DNA of 64,000 nucleotides from Alistipes megaguti. Lineage in GTDB: Bacteria; Bacteroidota; Bacteroidia; Bacteroidales; Rikenellaceae. Shown in pieces: positions 7,915 through 18,492 of this stretch; position 1 is the stretch's first letter, and every line of letters starts with the position of its first letter. The notes beneath the pieces were generated by a model, which was not told the DNA's origin, ran no database searches, and saw nothing but the letters and a program-made list of their open reading frames with translations. Position numbers and translations under genes: made by a program. The stretch lies in NCBI RefSeq assembly GCF_900604385.1, contig NZ_LR027382.1:744001-808000 (forward strand), in the 5' to 3' direction.

Positions 7915-8766
7915 CTAAATCGTTTCGATGTTTTTCGACTCGAGCCACCCCTTCTTGCCGTCGGCGATGGTGATCTCACACCACCCCTCGAGGCGGTTGG
8001 TGATCTCGACCCGCGTCCCTTCGTGCAGCACGAAGAGGTCCGTGGCCGACTTGTCGGGCGAACTCTTCACGGCCGTCGAAAGCGACATCACCACGGCCTG
8101 CGTATCGTCGAGCATCTCGCGACGCTCGCCCGCGGCACACCACGTCGTCGCGATGCAGAGCAGCACGGCAATCATCGTTCCGTAGAACCCCGCCTTGCGC
8201 AGCGACAACCGGCGGGCCAGCAGATAGAGCAGGAAGAGTCCCAGCGCCGCAGCCAGAGCCACCAACGAGAAGATGCTCCAGGCCGTACAACTCATCGCAT
8301 GGCGCAGCGTGCGCAACCATCCCGTGAGGAAGAACTCCGGAATCTCCTCAATGCTGTCCTTCGTCCGGGACTCGGCCACCCGCAGGTTATAGCGGATGTC
8401 GTCGTTGCCCGGCGCCAGGCGCAACGCCCGGTTGTAGTAGAGGATCGCCTCGCCCAGGCGTCCCTCCTTGAAGCAGGAGTTGCCCAGGTTGTAGTAGAGT
8501 TTCATCGAGCTCAGGCCGCGGGAGAGGATCTCTTCGTAAATCGAGGTCGCGGCGTGGTAATCACCGTTGAGATAGGCCGTGTTGGCCCGATCCCACAACG
8601 CGTCGGGAGTCGCCTTGCCGACCGGCACCGGCGTTCCGTCCGTCGGATACGCCACGCTGTCCGCCTCCTCCGCCGTATCGGCCGTCATCTCCGGATCGGC
8701 CCCCTGAGCAAGCACCTCGCCGGCACCCCAGGCCAGAAGCAGTATCAAAAACAGTCGTTTCATCAT
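7915..8766 (-). CDS. batE: BatE-like TPR and SH3 membrane protein
   Basis: 283 residues. A signal peptide (1-20) is followed by a TPR region at about 55-125 (LWDRANTAYLNGDYHAATSIY, then KLYYNLGNSCFKEGRLGEAI). Two membrane helices follow at about 160-185 and 195-212, then a C-terminal bacterial SH3 domain (about 220-283, ending GWLESKNIETI). This is the layout of BatE from the Bacteroides aerotolerance operon, whose role in envelope or oxygen stress is not settled. It starts 4 bases after batD and touches recR. batA, batB and batC are not next to it, which is unusual. Confidence 0.82.
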   Translation of the reverse strand: MMKRLFLILLLAWGAGEVLAQGADPEMTADTAEEADSVAYPTDGTPVPVGKATPDALWDRANTAYLNGDYHAATSIYEEILSRGLSSMKLYYNLGNSCFKEGRLGEAILYYNRALRLAPGNDDIRYNLRVAESRTKDSIEEIPEFFLTGWLRTLRHAMSCTAWSIFSLVALAAALGLFLLYLLARRLSLRKAGFYGTMIAVLLCIATTWCAAGERREMLDDTQAVVMSLSTAVKSSPDKSATDLFVLHEGTRVEITNRLEGWCEITIADGKKGWLESKNIETI

Positions 8767-8770
8767 TCGA

Positions 8771-10624
8771 TCAACGTTTTATTACCGATTCGATCTGCGA
8801 AATCAGATTCACGCCCTCCGAATAGACGTCGCTCATGCGCGTCGACTCGACCGGCGAGTACTGCGCCTCGTCGCAGCGGGTGATGATATCCGTGAAGCGC
8901 TGCGAATCTTCGGCCGAAATGCCGCGCTTGTGCAACTCCTCGCGGACGTTCTCCTTCGTCAGGTTGGCCATCGGGATGTTGAACTTGTCGCTCATGTAGC
9001 CCCACAGCGCCCGCAGCATCTCCTCGTAGAAGGCATGGCGGTTCTGCTCCTCCATGTAGCGTTTGGCCGTCCGGAAGCGCTGCACGGCCACCTTGTTGGC
9101 CCGTTTGCCGCGGACCAGCGCCACGTTCTGCGATTCGCGGATCTGACGTCGCAGCGCCATGTAGACCAGCGCGAAGAGGATCAGAATGCCAACCAGCACG
9201 ATCCAGTAGGCCGCGCTGAAGAGGAACGGCACGGCAACCGTCCGCAACTGGGCCGCTCCCAGCTTGATGAAGCGGATATCCTCGCCCAGCAGCCGGACGT
9301 CCTCCTTCGACATGCCGCGCCCCTGCATCACCACGGCATCGCCGCCGCCCGAGGCATCGGGCGTTACCTCGAGATTCATCGCCTTCGAGCGGAGCGTCAC
9401 GTACTCCATGCGCTGCGGATCGAAATAGGAGAACTCCAGCGGCTCAACCTCGTAGCTGCCCTCGGCCCGCGCAATGAAGGGGTATTCGAACTGACGGTAC
9501 CCCGTAATGCCGGTCGTCGAGGCGTTGATCGACTCGGTGGTCTTCACGTTGTAGAGTTCGAACGAGGCCGGAAGCTGCAGCTTCGGAGCCTGCACGAAGG
9601 TCAGGTTGCCGCGTCCCGAGATCTTGGCCGTCAGGCTGGCCCCGGAGTTGGCCGCAAAGCGTTCCGCAGGCAGATTGGTCTCCATCGTGAAGGAGCCCAC
9701 GGCTCCGTTGAAACTGGCCGGCGCTCCGTCGGGCAGCGGTTTGACCGTCACCGTCACACGCTGGCTCTTCACCTTGCGCGGCACGTTGAGCACCTCGCGA
9801 CCCATGCCGAAGAAGGGATCGGCATTGCGGCTCTGGATCACCACCTGCGCCACGACGGTCATCTCCACGGGATCGATCGTCAGCTGTCCGACCTGCTGCG
9901 GATAGAGCAGGTAGTCGATCAGCACGCGCGTCTCGTAGACCTTGCCGTTGTAGGTTTCGCGCCCCACCTGTTCGGCATTCGGGTCGGTCAGATCCTGCGA
10001 CCAGAAGCCGTTGAACGACGGCGCCGATTCGGGCACCACATTTACATACGGCACCCGCGTATAGAGTTTGAAGGCCACGTGCAGCGGCTCGTTCTTGAAG
10101 ACCGACGTGCGCGACACGACGGCCCGCAGCAGGATGTCGTCCTTGCCGATCTGGCTCTGGGCATCCTGGCGATCCCCCGAACCGGAGCTTTGCGGTTGCT
10201 GCTGTTGCGAACGGCCGCCATCCCCCTCGTCCACCACCTCGATGGGCAGCTGACGCGTGCGATAGGTTCGGCCGTCGACCTTGACCTCCGCCGGACCGAT
10301 CGTCACCGTACCCGCCGACTGCGGCAGCAGCACATACGTATAGGTATGGCTGACGCTCTTGGTCATCGAGCCGTTGATGATCTGGATCGAGGAGCCCGTG
10401 GACTCGGCCGGTCCCGCCAGCACGTCAAAACCCTCGAACGAAGGGGCCACGAACGACCCCTTGTCGGGTTTGGCGTTGAGCGAGAACTCCACACGGAACG
10501 CCCCGCCGACGGCAACCGTCAGCGGTGAGTTGGCCTCGAAAGTGACCTCCTCGTCGGCACGCGCCGGAAAGACCGCCAGCACGAGGAGCGCCACCAGAGA
10601 CAATTTCGCAAAGAATGCTCTCAT
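8771..10624 (-). CDS. batD: BatD-like (oxygen tolerance) protein
   Basis: 617 residues. Signal peptide 1-23 (ending ARADEE). The long extracytoplasmic part is made of beta domains typical of BatD (start: VTFEANSPLTVAVGGAFRVE). A Gln/Ser-rich linker lies near 140-160, and a membrane helix near 460-485 (FLFSAAYWIVLVGILILFAL) precedes a cytoplasmic helical tail (RTAKRYMEEQNRHAFYEEML). BatD is thought to act with the MoxR/BatA/BatB group in the periplasm; the mechanism is unproven. It is the first gene of the batD-batE-recR operon. Upstream is the convergent or unrelated fumarase, so the usual moxR-batA-batB genes must lie elsewhere or be missing. Confidence 0.85.
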   Translation of the reverse strand: MRAFFAKLSLVALLVLAVFPARADEEVTFEANSPLTVAVGGAFRVEFSLNAKPDKGSFVAPSFEGFDVLAGPAESTGSSIQIINGSMTKSVSHTYTYVLLPQSAGTVTIGPAEVKVDGRTYRTRQLPIEVVDEGDGGRSQQQQPQSSGSGDRQDAQSQIGKDDILLRAVVSRTSVFKNEPLHVAFKLYTRVPYVNVVPESAPSFNGFWSQDLTDPNAEQVGRETYNGKVYETRVLIDYLLYPQQVGQLTIDPVEMTVVAQVVIQSRNADPFFGMGREVLNVPRKVKSQRVTVTVKPLPDGAPASFNGAVGSFTMETNLPAERFAANSGASLTAKISGRGNLTFVQAPKLQLPASFELYNVKTTESINASTTGITGYRQFEYPFIARAEGSYEVEPLEFSYFDPQRMEYVTLRSKAMNLEVTPDASGGGDAVVMQGRGMSKEDVRLLGEDIRFIKLGAAQLRTVAVPFLFSAAYWIVLVGILILFALVYMALRRQIRESQNVALVRGKRANKVAVQRFRTAKRYMEEQNRHAFYEEMLRALWGYMSDKFNIPMANLTKENVREELHKRGISAEDSQRFTDIITRCDEAQYSPVESTRMSDVYSEGVNLISQIESVIKR

Positions 10625-10783
10625 TACAGTTTACAAAGCGATAGATCGGTTAATCATGCACGCCGCAACCCCGCACAACGTTTGCCGCCTGACGGAGTTC
10701 CGGGGCCCGAGGAGGGTTCTCGCCCCCTCTGCCGAAATTACAACGCAACTTCCTGCCCTTTAGTATCTCCCGAGGGCGGATTT

Positions 10784-12397
<1,614 letters not shown>

Positions 12398-12449
12398 GAT
12401 CGTATGTGTTTGTTGTTGTTTGCGCCGTGTATCGGTGTTTTCGCTACGG

Positions 12450-12482
12450 CAAAAGTACAAAAAACAATCCGGATTGTACAAA
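12450..12482 (-). promoter_or_regulatory. Promoter of the fumarase gene
   Basis: On the minus strand, TTTG (12479-12482), a 21-nt spacer and TACTTTTG (12450-12457) fit the Bacteroidetes consensus. It places the transcript start about 45 bases before the ATG at 12397. Confidence 0.7.
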
Positions 12483-12541
12483 CTATTTCCGGCCCTCTGT
12501 TATTTTTTTCACAAAAAGAGGTTATTATCTAGATTTTTTAG

Positions 12542-12549
12542 TAAATTTG
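12542..12549 (+). promoter_or_regulatory. Putative -7 box for the aldolase gene
   Basis: TAAATTTG (12542-12549) matches TAnnTTTG and lies 43 bases before the aldolase start. The matching TTTG upstream is not clear. Confidence 0.5.
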
Positions 12550-12592
12550 TGCGGTTTTTGATAAGACTCAAATTCTCTAACAACTAAATATT

Positions 12593-13594
12593 ATGGTATC
12601 GTACAAAGATCTGGGCCTCGTGAACACCCGTGAGATGTTTGCCAAGGCCATCAAGGGAGGTTATGCCGTTCCGGCATTCAACTTCAACAACATGGAGCAG
12701 CTCCAGGCCATTATCCAGGCCGCTGCCGAGACCAAGTCGCCGGTGATCCTGCAGGTATCGAAGGGCGCCCGCAACTACGCCAACCAGACCCTGCTGCGCT
12801 ACATGGCCGAAGGCGCCGTGGAGTATGCCAAGGAGCTGGGCTGGGCTCATCCCCAGATCGTGCTGCACCTCGACCACGGAGATTCGTTCGAGCTCTGCAA
12901 GAGCTGCGTCGACATGGGCTTCTCGTCGGTGATGATCGACGGCTCGTCGCTGCCCTATGACGAGAACGTCGCCCTGACGAAGAAGGTCGTCGAATACGCT
13001 CACCAGTTCGACGTAACGGTCGAGGGCGAGCTGGGCGTGCTGGCCGGCGTCGAGGACGAGGTTTCCGCCGCCGAGAGCCACTACACCAAACCCGAGGAGG
13101 TTGTTGACTTCGTTACGAAGACCGGCGTAGACTCGCTGGCCATCTCGATCGGCACCTCGCACGGAGCCTACAAGTTCACCCCCGAGCAGTGCACCGTTGA
13201 CCCGAAGACGGGCCGTCTGGTTCCGCCCCCCCTGGCATTCGACGTGCTGGAGGCCATCGAGAAGGAGCTTCCGGGCTTCCCCATCGTGCTCCACGGATCG
13301 TCGTCGGTTCCCCAGGAGGAGGTCGACACGATCAACAAGTACGGCGGTGCGCTGAAGGCTGCCGTAGGTATTCCCGAGGAGGAGCTGCGCAAGGCCGCCA
13401 AGAGCGCCGTCTGCAAGATCAACATCGACTCCGACTCGCGTCTGGCCATGACCGCCGCCATCCGCAAGGTCTTCGCCACGAATCCTGCCGAGTTCGACCC
13501 CCGCAAGTACCTGGGTCCGGCTCGCGACAACATGAAGAAGCTCTACATCCACAAGATCAAGGAAGTTCTGGGGTCGGACGGCAAGGCCGAATAA
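12593..13594 (+). CDS. fbaA: Class II fructose-bisphosphate aldolase
   Basis: 333 residues. This zinc enzyme of glycolysis and gluconeogenesis interconverts fructose 1,6-bisphosphate and two triose phosphates. Zinc and substrate motifs are visible: HLDHGDSFE (about residues 94-102), EGELGVLAGVED (about 143-154), ISIGTSHGAYKF (about 184-195) and LHGSSSVPQEE (about 229-239). It starts MVSYKDLGL at 12593 after a -7 box and ends before a clear terminator, so it is monocistronic. Length and motifs match the long class II type found in Bacteroidota. Confidence 0.96.
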   Translation: MVSYKDLGLVNTREMFAKAIKGGYAVPAFNFNNMEQLQAIIQAAAETKSPVILQVSKGARNYANQTLLRYMAEGAVEYAKELGWAHPQIVLHLDHGDSFELCKSCVDMGFSSVMIDGSSLPYDENVALTKKVVEYAHQFDVTVEGELGVLAGVEDEVSAAESHYTKPEEVVDFVTKTGVDSLAISIGTSHGAYKFTPEQCTVDPKTGRLVPPPLAFDVLEAIEKELPGFPIVLHGSSSVPQEEVDTINKYGGALKAAVGIPEEELRKAAKSAVCKINIDSDSRLAMTAAIRKVFATNPAEFDPRKYLGPARDNMKKLYIHKIKEVLGSDGKAE

Positions 13595-13616
13595 TCGGAG
13601 CATTCCGAAAAGTAAA

Positions 13617-13648
13617 AACCGGGGGTTCGCAGGAACCTCCGGTTTTTT
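13617..13648 (+). terminator. Rho-independent terminator of fbaA
   Basis: A 12-bp stem (13617-13628 with 13633-13644, one G-T pair, loop GCAG) runs into a six-T tract (13643-13648), 23 bases after the aldolase stop. Confidence 0.85.
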
Positions 13649-13693
13649 GTGGTGCAAAGCCGGGCAAGCAGAAGTCGGGAATTGGCAACCGGT

Positions 13694-14143
13694 TTATTTT
13701 ACAGTCACCCGGAAACGACACTCCGAGCCACCGGCCAATACCGTTTCAAGCGTCTCCACCTCAACAACTCGCCCGGGCAATAATGTCTCCAACACATAGA
13801 GAATACTCTGACGCGAGCATTCACAATGGGTCGGAGCCGCCACAAATCCCGCCTCAACCTGCGGGCACAAACAACGCGGATACCCCATCTCATAAACCCG
13901 CCCCGGCTCAATGACATCAGCGAAGAAAAACGGGGTCCTCCCATATTTCGCATACTGCCGATCGAGGTCACAGCCACACTCTTCAAATTGCCGACGCAAC
14001 TCGAGCAACACGCCGTCGCGGACACACGCCTCGGCACAAGGACGATAAAGCCGGGCCCTGACCTCGGCAGGTAGCCGACCGATCGACTCTTCAAGCATAC
14101 GATAAAACGTTGCAGTCCTCGACATCTCCCCGTTCTTATCCAT
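13694..14143 (-). CDS. V4R-like cysteine-rich protein of unknown function
   Basis: 149 residues with nine cysteines, including CGC (about 56-58), PRCLCPQ (about 89-95), HCECS (about 106-110) and a final ECRF. The C-terminal pattern (HCECSRQSILYVLETLLPGR, then a Gly-x-x-Cys-x-Phe ending) resembles the end of V4R/DUF6144-type small-molecule-binding domains, in which conserved Cys or His residues bind metal or ligand. This assignment rests on pattern only. It lies 15 bases downstream of the alpha/beta hydrolase stop region on the same strand, so the two are probably cotranscribed. The start follows a weak purine-rich RBS. Confidence 0.55.
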   Translation of the reverse strand: MDKNGEMSRTATFYRMLEESIGRLPAEVRARLYRPCAEACVRDGVLLELRRQFEECGCDLDRQYAKYGRTPFFFADVIEPGRVYEMGYPRCLCPQVEAGFVAAPTHCECSRQSILYVLETLLPGRVVEVETLETVLAGGSECRFRVTVK

Positions 14144-14158
14144 TGTCTTCTCTGTATT

Positions 14159-15115
14159 TCAATTCATGGGAATATACCTCCCGACAAACTCGCCCACGCG
14201 CCGCGTATACTCCTCGCGCTGATCGTGATACGACATGGCGTGCGTCGCCCCCAGCACGATCCACAACTCCTTCTCGCCGGGTTTGGCCTCATACAGCGGA
14301 TAGACCATCCATGTCGGCACATAGTCGTCCGCATCGCCGTGGATGAACAACATCGGAAGACCGCACCGGGCCACCTGCTTCAGCGCCGACGCCTCGCGGA
14401 ACGTCCAGCCGAACTTCACGCCGCACAGCCCGCTGGCCACATCCAGCAGCGGAAAGGCCGGCAGGTGGAACTGCTCGCGAAGCTCCTTCGCAAACTCGTC
14501 CCAGACGCTCGTGTAGCCGCAATCCTCGACGAAACACCGCACGTAGGGCTGCTGCACCTCGCCCGAGACCATCATCGTCGTGGCGGCTCCCATCGAGATG
14601 CCGTGGACCACCATCCGTGTCGCCCCGCCGAAGAGCCCGTTGGCAATCTCCATCCAGCGCAGCACGTCGAGCCGGTCCTTCCACCCCATCTGGATGGCAC
14701 GACCCGCACTCTCCCCGTGATAGTAGAGATCCGGCAGCAGGATGTTGAACCCCAGGTCGCAGTTGTAGAGGTAGCCGATCATCAGCATCCGCACGGCATT
14801 GTCCGTGTAGCCGTGAACGATGACCGCCGTGCGGTCCGTGGGCTGCGGGGCCCGCACGTAAAGGGCATGCAGCCGTTCACCCTCGCGCCCGAGGATCGAC
14901 GTATCGCGCAGCGCCCCCACCCGGCGGAGGCTGTCGACCCACGGCCGCAGAAAGGGATACTCCTCATACATATATTTATAGGAGGAGGCATTCTTGGCCT
15001 CGATTGTCGCCTGCGGCTGCAACGAATAGCGCAACAGATAGAGACTTCCTCCCACGAGAAGTGCCGCCACAATCACCACAGCGATGACAACACCCCGAAA
15101 AATCCGTTTTTTCAT
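14159..15115 (-). CDS. Membrane-anchored alpha/beta hydrolase
   Basis: 318 residues. An N-terminal membrane anchor or signal (about 8-28) is followed by an alpha/beta hydrolase fold. The oxyanion region is VIVHGYTDNA (about 98-107), the nucleophile elbow GISMG (about 172-176, Ser), the acid is probably Asp in FIHGDADDYVP (about 258-268), and His is in LGATHAMSYHD (about 287-297). The substrate is unknown; relatives are esterases or peptidase-like hydrolases acting outside the cytoplasm. It is the first gene of a two-gene unit with the V4R-like gene. Confidence 0.8.
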   Translation of the reverse strand: MKKRIFRGVVIAVVIVAALLVGGSLYLLRYSLQPQATIEAKNASSYKYMYEEYPFLRPWVDSLRRVGALRDTSILGREGERLHALYVRAPQPTDRTAVIVHGYTDNAVRMLMIGYLYNCDLGFNILLPDLYYHGESAGRAIQMGWKDRLDVLRWMEIANGLFGGATRMVVHGISMGAATTMMVSGEVQQPYVRCFVEDCGYTSVWDEFAKELREQFHLPAFPLLDVASGLCGVKFGWTFREASALKQVARCGLPMLFIHGDADDYVPTWMVYPLYEAKPGEKELWIVLGATHAMSYHDQREEYTRRVGEFVGRYIPMN

Positions 15116-15285
15116 GCTTGTCCGTACATTTGAATCTTACGAAAAAGCCGTCGGAGCAAATATCCTGCCCGACGGTCTTTCCATGGGTCATACGATCCGC
15201 ATCCGGGCGCCAGCGCCACAATCGGCCGGACAAGCAAAGGAGTCCGGGTGCCGCATGGGCGGATGACGGGAGCGGAAAATGCCGA

Positions 15286-16236
15286 TCAGTTCTCGCCCAG
15301 TTTGGTGCGGATGTGAGCCAACATGTCGTCGGTCATGCGCGAGAGGTCCCATTCGGGTTTCCAGCCCCACTCCTCGCGGGCGCAGGTGTCGTCCAGCGAA
15401 TTGGGCCAGCTCTCGGCGATCTCCTTCTTCACGGGGTCGATGTCGTAGTTCATCGTGAAGTCGGGCAGCCGCTTCCGGATCTCGGCATAGATGATCTCCG
15501 GCGTGAAGCTCATCGATGCGAGGTTGAAGCTGTTGCGGTGGACGAGCTTCGAGGGGTCGGCCTCCATCAGCTCCACGCAAGCGCGCAGGGCATCGGGCAT
15601 GTAGATCATGTCCATATAGACGTCGCCCGGAACGGGACAGGTGAAGTGCCCGCTGCGAATAGCCTCGTAGTAGATCTCCACGGCATAGTCGGTCGTACCG
15701 CCACCGGGCAGCGTGACGTTCGAGATGATGCCCGGGAAGCGCACCGAACGCGTATCAACGCCGTACTTGTGATGGTAATAGTTGCTCAGCAGTTCACCCG
15801 TAACCTTGCAGACGCCATAGATGGTCGTCGGCTGCATAATGGTGTCCTGCGGAGTCTTGTCCTTGGGCGACGTGGGACCGAAGGCTCCGATCGACGAGGG
15901 GGTGAAGAGGGAACAATGGTGCTGGCGGGCCACTTCAAGGGAGTTGTTCAGCGCGCCCATATTGACATTCCAGGCCATCTGGGGATTGCGCTCGCCGACA
16001 GCCGAGAGCAGCGCCACGAGGTTGAAGATGGCATCAACGTGGTAACGGGCCACGACCGAGGCCATGGCCGTAGCATCGAGGGCATTCAACACCTCGAAGG
16101 GTCCATCCTCGCCCAGATTGCGGCATTCGCGCATATCGGTGGCCACGACATTCGAGCCGCCATAAATCCCGCGCAAAAAGACTGTCAGCTCGGAACCAAT
16201 CTGGCCTCCGGCACCTACTATCAGAATACGTTTCAT
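15286..16236 (-). CDS. tdh: NAD-dependent L-threonine 3-dehydrogenase, short-chain (epimerase-like) type
   Basis: 316 residues. It oxidises threonine to 2-amino-3-ketobutyrate. The Rossmann motif is GAGGQIGSE (about 8-16). The SDR catalytic Tyr-Lys is in YGVCKVTGE (about 138-146), and FPGIISNVTLPGGGTTDYAV (about 163-182) is characteristic of this TDH type rather than of sugar epimerases. The start at 16236 (MKRILIV) sits at the Rossmann strand. A longer in-frame extension to 16416 reads through the antisense of tRNA-Thr and is rejected. It is transcribed away from the tRNA and marks the left edge of the island. Confidence 0.88.
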   Translation of the reverse strand: MKRILIVGAGGQIGSELTVFLRGIYGGSNVVATDMRECRNLGEDGPFEVLNALDATAMASVVARYHVDAIFNLVALLSAVGERNPQMAWNVNMGALNNSLEVARQHHCSLFTPSSIGAFGPTSPKDKTPQDTIMQPTTIYGVCKVTGELLSNYYHHKYGVDTRSVRFPGIISNVTLPGGGTTDYAVEIYYEAIRSGHFTCPVPGDVYMDMIYMPDALRACVELMEADPSKLVHRNSFNLASMSFTPEIIYAEIRKRLPDFTMNYDIDPVKKEIAESWPNSLDDTCAREEWGWKPEWDLSRMTDDMLAHIRTKLGEN

Positions 16237-16296
16237 CGGGTTTAAGTTATAATTTGGTAGTAAAGATAGAAAATATTTGGGAAAAACGCATATTTT

Positions 16297-16328
16297 TTTG
16301 GTCAATTCATTTTTCTTATGTACTTTTG
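16297..16328 (+). promoter_or_regulatory. Promoter of tRNA-Thr
   Basis: TTTG (16297-16300), a 20-nt spacer and TACTTTTG (16321-16328) match the Bacteroidetes consensus and end 21 bases before the tRNA. Confidence 0.75.
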
Positions 16329-16349
16329 CACCACTCAACGAAGGAAACT

Positions 16350-16421
<72 letters not shown>

Positions 16422-16455
16422 CTGGAAGGCGTCGCGAAAAGACGCCGAAACAAGC

Positions 16456-16492
16456 AAAAAGCCTTATATATCCATGATATGTAAGGCTTTTT
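16456..16492 (+). terminator. Terminator of tRNA-Thr
   Basis: An A-rich/T-rich hairpin (16456-16469 pairing with 16477-16492, one mismatch) whose 3' arm ends in TTTTT and is followed by CATTTTT. A small GC hairpin at 16428-16446 precedes it. Confidence 0.75.
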
Positions 16493-16543
16493 CATTTTTG
16501 TACAGTTCCTGAAAATGCATTTTTAGGCAACGTGTCCGAGACC

Positions 16544-16588
16544 AAATCGTGACCTGTTTTGCTTCAGGCCGAAAACAGGTCACGATTT
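16544..16588. repeat. Palindrome, copy 1 of a dispersed intergenic repeat
   Basis: A perfect 17-bp inverted repeat (16544-16560 with 16572-16588) with an 11-nt loop. The inner 16 bases of each arm, AATCGTGACCTGTTTT and its complement, recur exactly at 63550-63591 with a different loop. It lies between tRNA-Thr and the integrase. The function is unknown; it could be a terminator, an att-associated site or a small mobile palindrome. Confidence 0.85.
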
Positions 16589-16676
16589 ACGCACAATGCA
16601 TTGTTTTACACCAACTTGCGTCGCAATAACTCCCATGCTGCAAACGTTTATTTAACCCCTTAAAAAACATGCAGCC

Positions 16677-17894
16677 ATGCGCCGAACAACCTTCTCCGTG
16701 GTCTTCTTCTGCAAGAAGGCCCGAATCTCCAAAAAGGGCAAAGCACCCATCTATGCCCGAATCACCACCTCCGGCCTCTCAACCGAGATCTACACCCGCT
16801 GCCAGATCGAGCCAGAGCGCTGGAACCAACGTCTGGAACGCTCCCTGCATCGGGACAAGATAACCCTGCAGATCAACGGCATCGTGGACAGCTATCGGGC
16901 CAATATCCTGGCGGCCTACGACACTCTGATTCGGGAGGGCAGGATACCGGACTGCTTCACCATCAAGGAACGGCTCGAGAATCCGGGCAGCTCCACCCGA
17001 CTCTTCCTTGCCGAATTCGCGAAATACTGCGAAAAACGGCAGCAGGAAGTCGGTAGCCGCATCACACAGGTCACAGCCAACAAATACCACCGCCTGCTGC
17101 GTTACATGACCGAATACACCCAAGCTCAATATCAAAAAGAGGACCTGCCGCTGGACAGAATCTCCTACGAGTATATCGACGGGCTGAACACCCATATGCA
17201 GACGAGGCACAAATGCAAGAACAACGGAGCGGTCAATCTGCTCTGCTGCTTGAAGAACTTCATCCTCTATGCTATCCGAAACGAGTGGATCGAGAAAAAT
17301 CCCTTCCGCTTCTACAAGATGAAGATCGACAAGACGAATGTCAAGGTGCCGCTGACGAAGGCAGAGCTGGACCTGCTGCTAAAGCGACCGATGCCTAACG
17401 AGCGTCTGGAACGGATCCGGGATGTTTTCTGCTTCTGTGCGCTGACAGGACTGGCCTTCACGGATGTCGACCACCTGCGGCCCGAGCACATCACGACCGA
17501 CGAGAACGGCACCCTGTGGATTCACAAACCACGGGAGAAGACCGCAGTCGTAAGTCGGATTCCGCTGCTGCCGCATCCGATTCGAATTCTGCAAAAATAC
17601 GAGCAGGATCCCGACTTACGACTCAAAGGAAAACTGCTGCCCGTTCCGAGCAATCAGAAGATGAACGCCTACCTGAAGGAGATTGCGGACATTTGCCTGA
17701 TCAACAAAAATCTGACAGTCCACCTGGCCCGACATACGTTCGCAACCCTGGCAATCGAATACGGGATGCCAATTGATATAATCGCCAAGATCCTCGGCCA
17801 CTCGAACACCAACATGACCCGTCATTATGCCAAAATATCCGAGGCAAATATCAGTCGGGAGATGCAAAAAATCGGGAAAATTCTAACGGCCTGA
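16677..17894 (+). CDS. Tyrosine recombinase / integrase of a tRNA-associated element
   Basis: 405 residues. The N-terminal Arm-type region (about 1-100) is followed by a SAM-like core-binding domain (about 105-205) and a catalytic domain. The first catalytic Arg position reads TGLAFTDVDHL, with Ala instead of Arg as in many Bacteroides conjugative-transposon integrases. HLARHTFATLA gives the His-x-x-Arg pair, and GHSNTNMTRHYAKI gives His and the nucleophile Tyr. It looks intact. It starts 256 bases past tRNA-Thr(GGU), typical for an element inserted at the tRNA 3' end. The downstream cargo is decayed, so this is probably the last intact gene of the element. Confidence 0.92.
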   Translation: MRRTTFSVVFFCKKARISKKGKAPIYARITTSGLSTEIYTRCQIEPERWNQRLERSLHRDKITLQINGIVDSYRANILAAYDTLIREGRIPDCFTIKERLENPGSSTRLFLAEFAKYCEKRQQEVGSRITQVTANKYHRLLRYMTEYTQAQYQKEDLPLDRISYEYIDGLNTHMQTRHKCKNNGAVNLLCCLKNFILYAIRNEWIEKNPFRFYKMKIDKTNVKVPLTKAELDLLLKRPMPNERLERIRDVFCFCALTGLAFTDVDHLRPEHITTDENGTLWIHKPREKTAVVSRIPLLPHPIRILQKYEQDPDLRLKGKLLPVPSNQKMNAYLKEIADICLINKNLTVHLARHTFATLAIEYGMPIDIIAKILGHSNTNMTRHYAKISEANISREMQKIGKILTA

Positions 17895-17966
17895 TGCAGA
17901 CAAACGACCGGACGGCGAGGAACCATTTCAGTTTCTTGCGGCCGCTCGTTTATGGAAGAGAACTGT

Positions 17967-18492
17967 TTACTTCTGGCTTAACTCAATCAGCGTGCCCCGC
18001 AGCGTATCAAGGAAGTGGGTCAGGCGGTTCTTGCGGTTCAGAACAGCCCAGCGGCAGTTGTCCGGATTCTTGAAACTCGTATTGCAGAGCGTCTCGAACT
18101 CGCGCGTAATCTGCATGAAGGTGGCCGGAGAATCATCCTGCTGGCAGAAGAAGCCCACGGCCGACAAGGCGGTGATCACCTCCATCAAATCGGAATTGGT
18201 GTATTTTTTTGAAATTTTAAGGGGAGAATGATGATGCTCAGACGAAATTTCTCGGATTCCTGGATACTTTAACTGTAAATAGATCATCTGTTTTTCGAAA
18301 TTAACCAACGAAAGAGAAGAACGAATCAAGTTTCGAACATCCGTCTTGTCTGGAGACTTGCTGGATTCGATTGATAAAACGGGTATAGGCCAAACTAAGG
18401 CGTTGATTATCTACGTTATTCGGATTCACATTCGTCGTATGAAGAAGTTTGATGAATTCGCTACGACCGAATCTTTTTGTCATATGATTCAT
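17967..18492 (-). pseudogene. RteC-like regulator, frameshifted
   Basis: Two overlapping frames form one gene. The 5' part starts at 18492 with a good RBS (AGAGGA, 7 bases upstream) and reads MNHMTKRFGRSEFIKLLHTT to a stop at 18301. The 3' part (to 17967) carries the RteC-like C-terminal domain: KYTNSDLMEVITALSAVGFF, then LNRKNRLTHFLDTLRGTLIE. The switch is needed between about 18301 and 18330. RteC regulates excision of Bacteroides conjugative transposons such as CTnDOT. The sum is about 170 residues, shorter than typical RteC. The C-terminal part has no ATG of its own, so the gene is probably dead. Confidence 0.6.
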
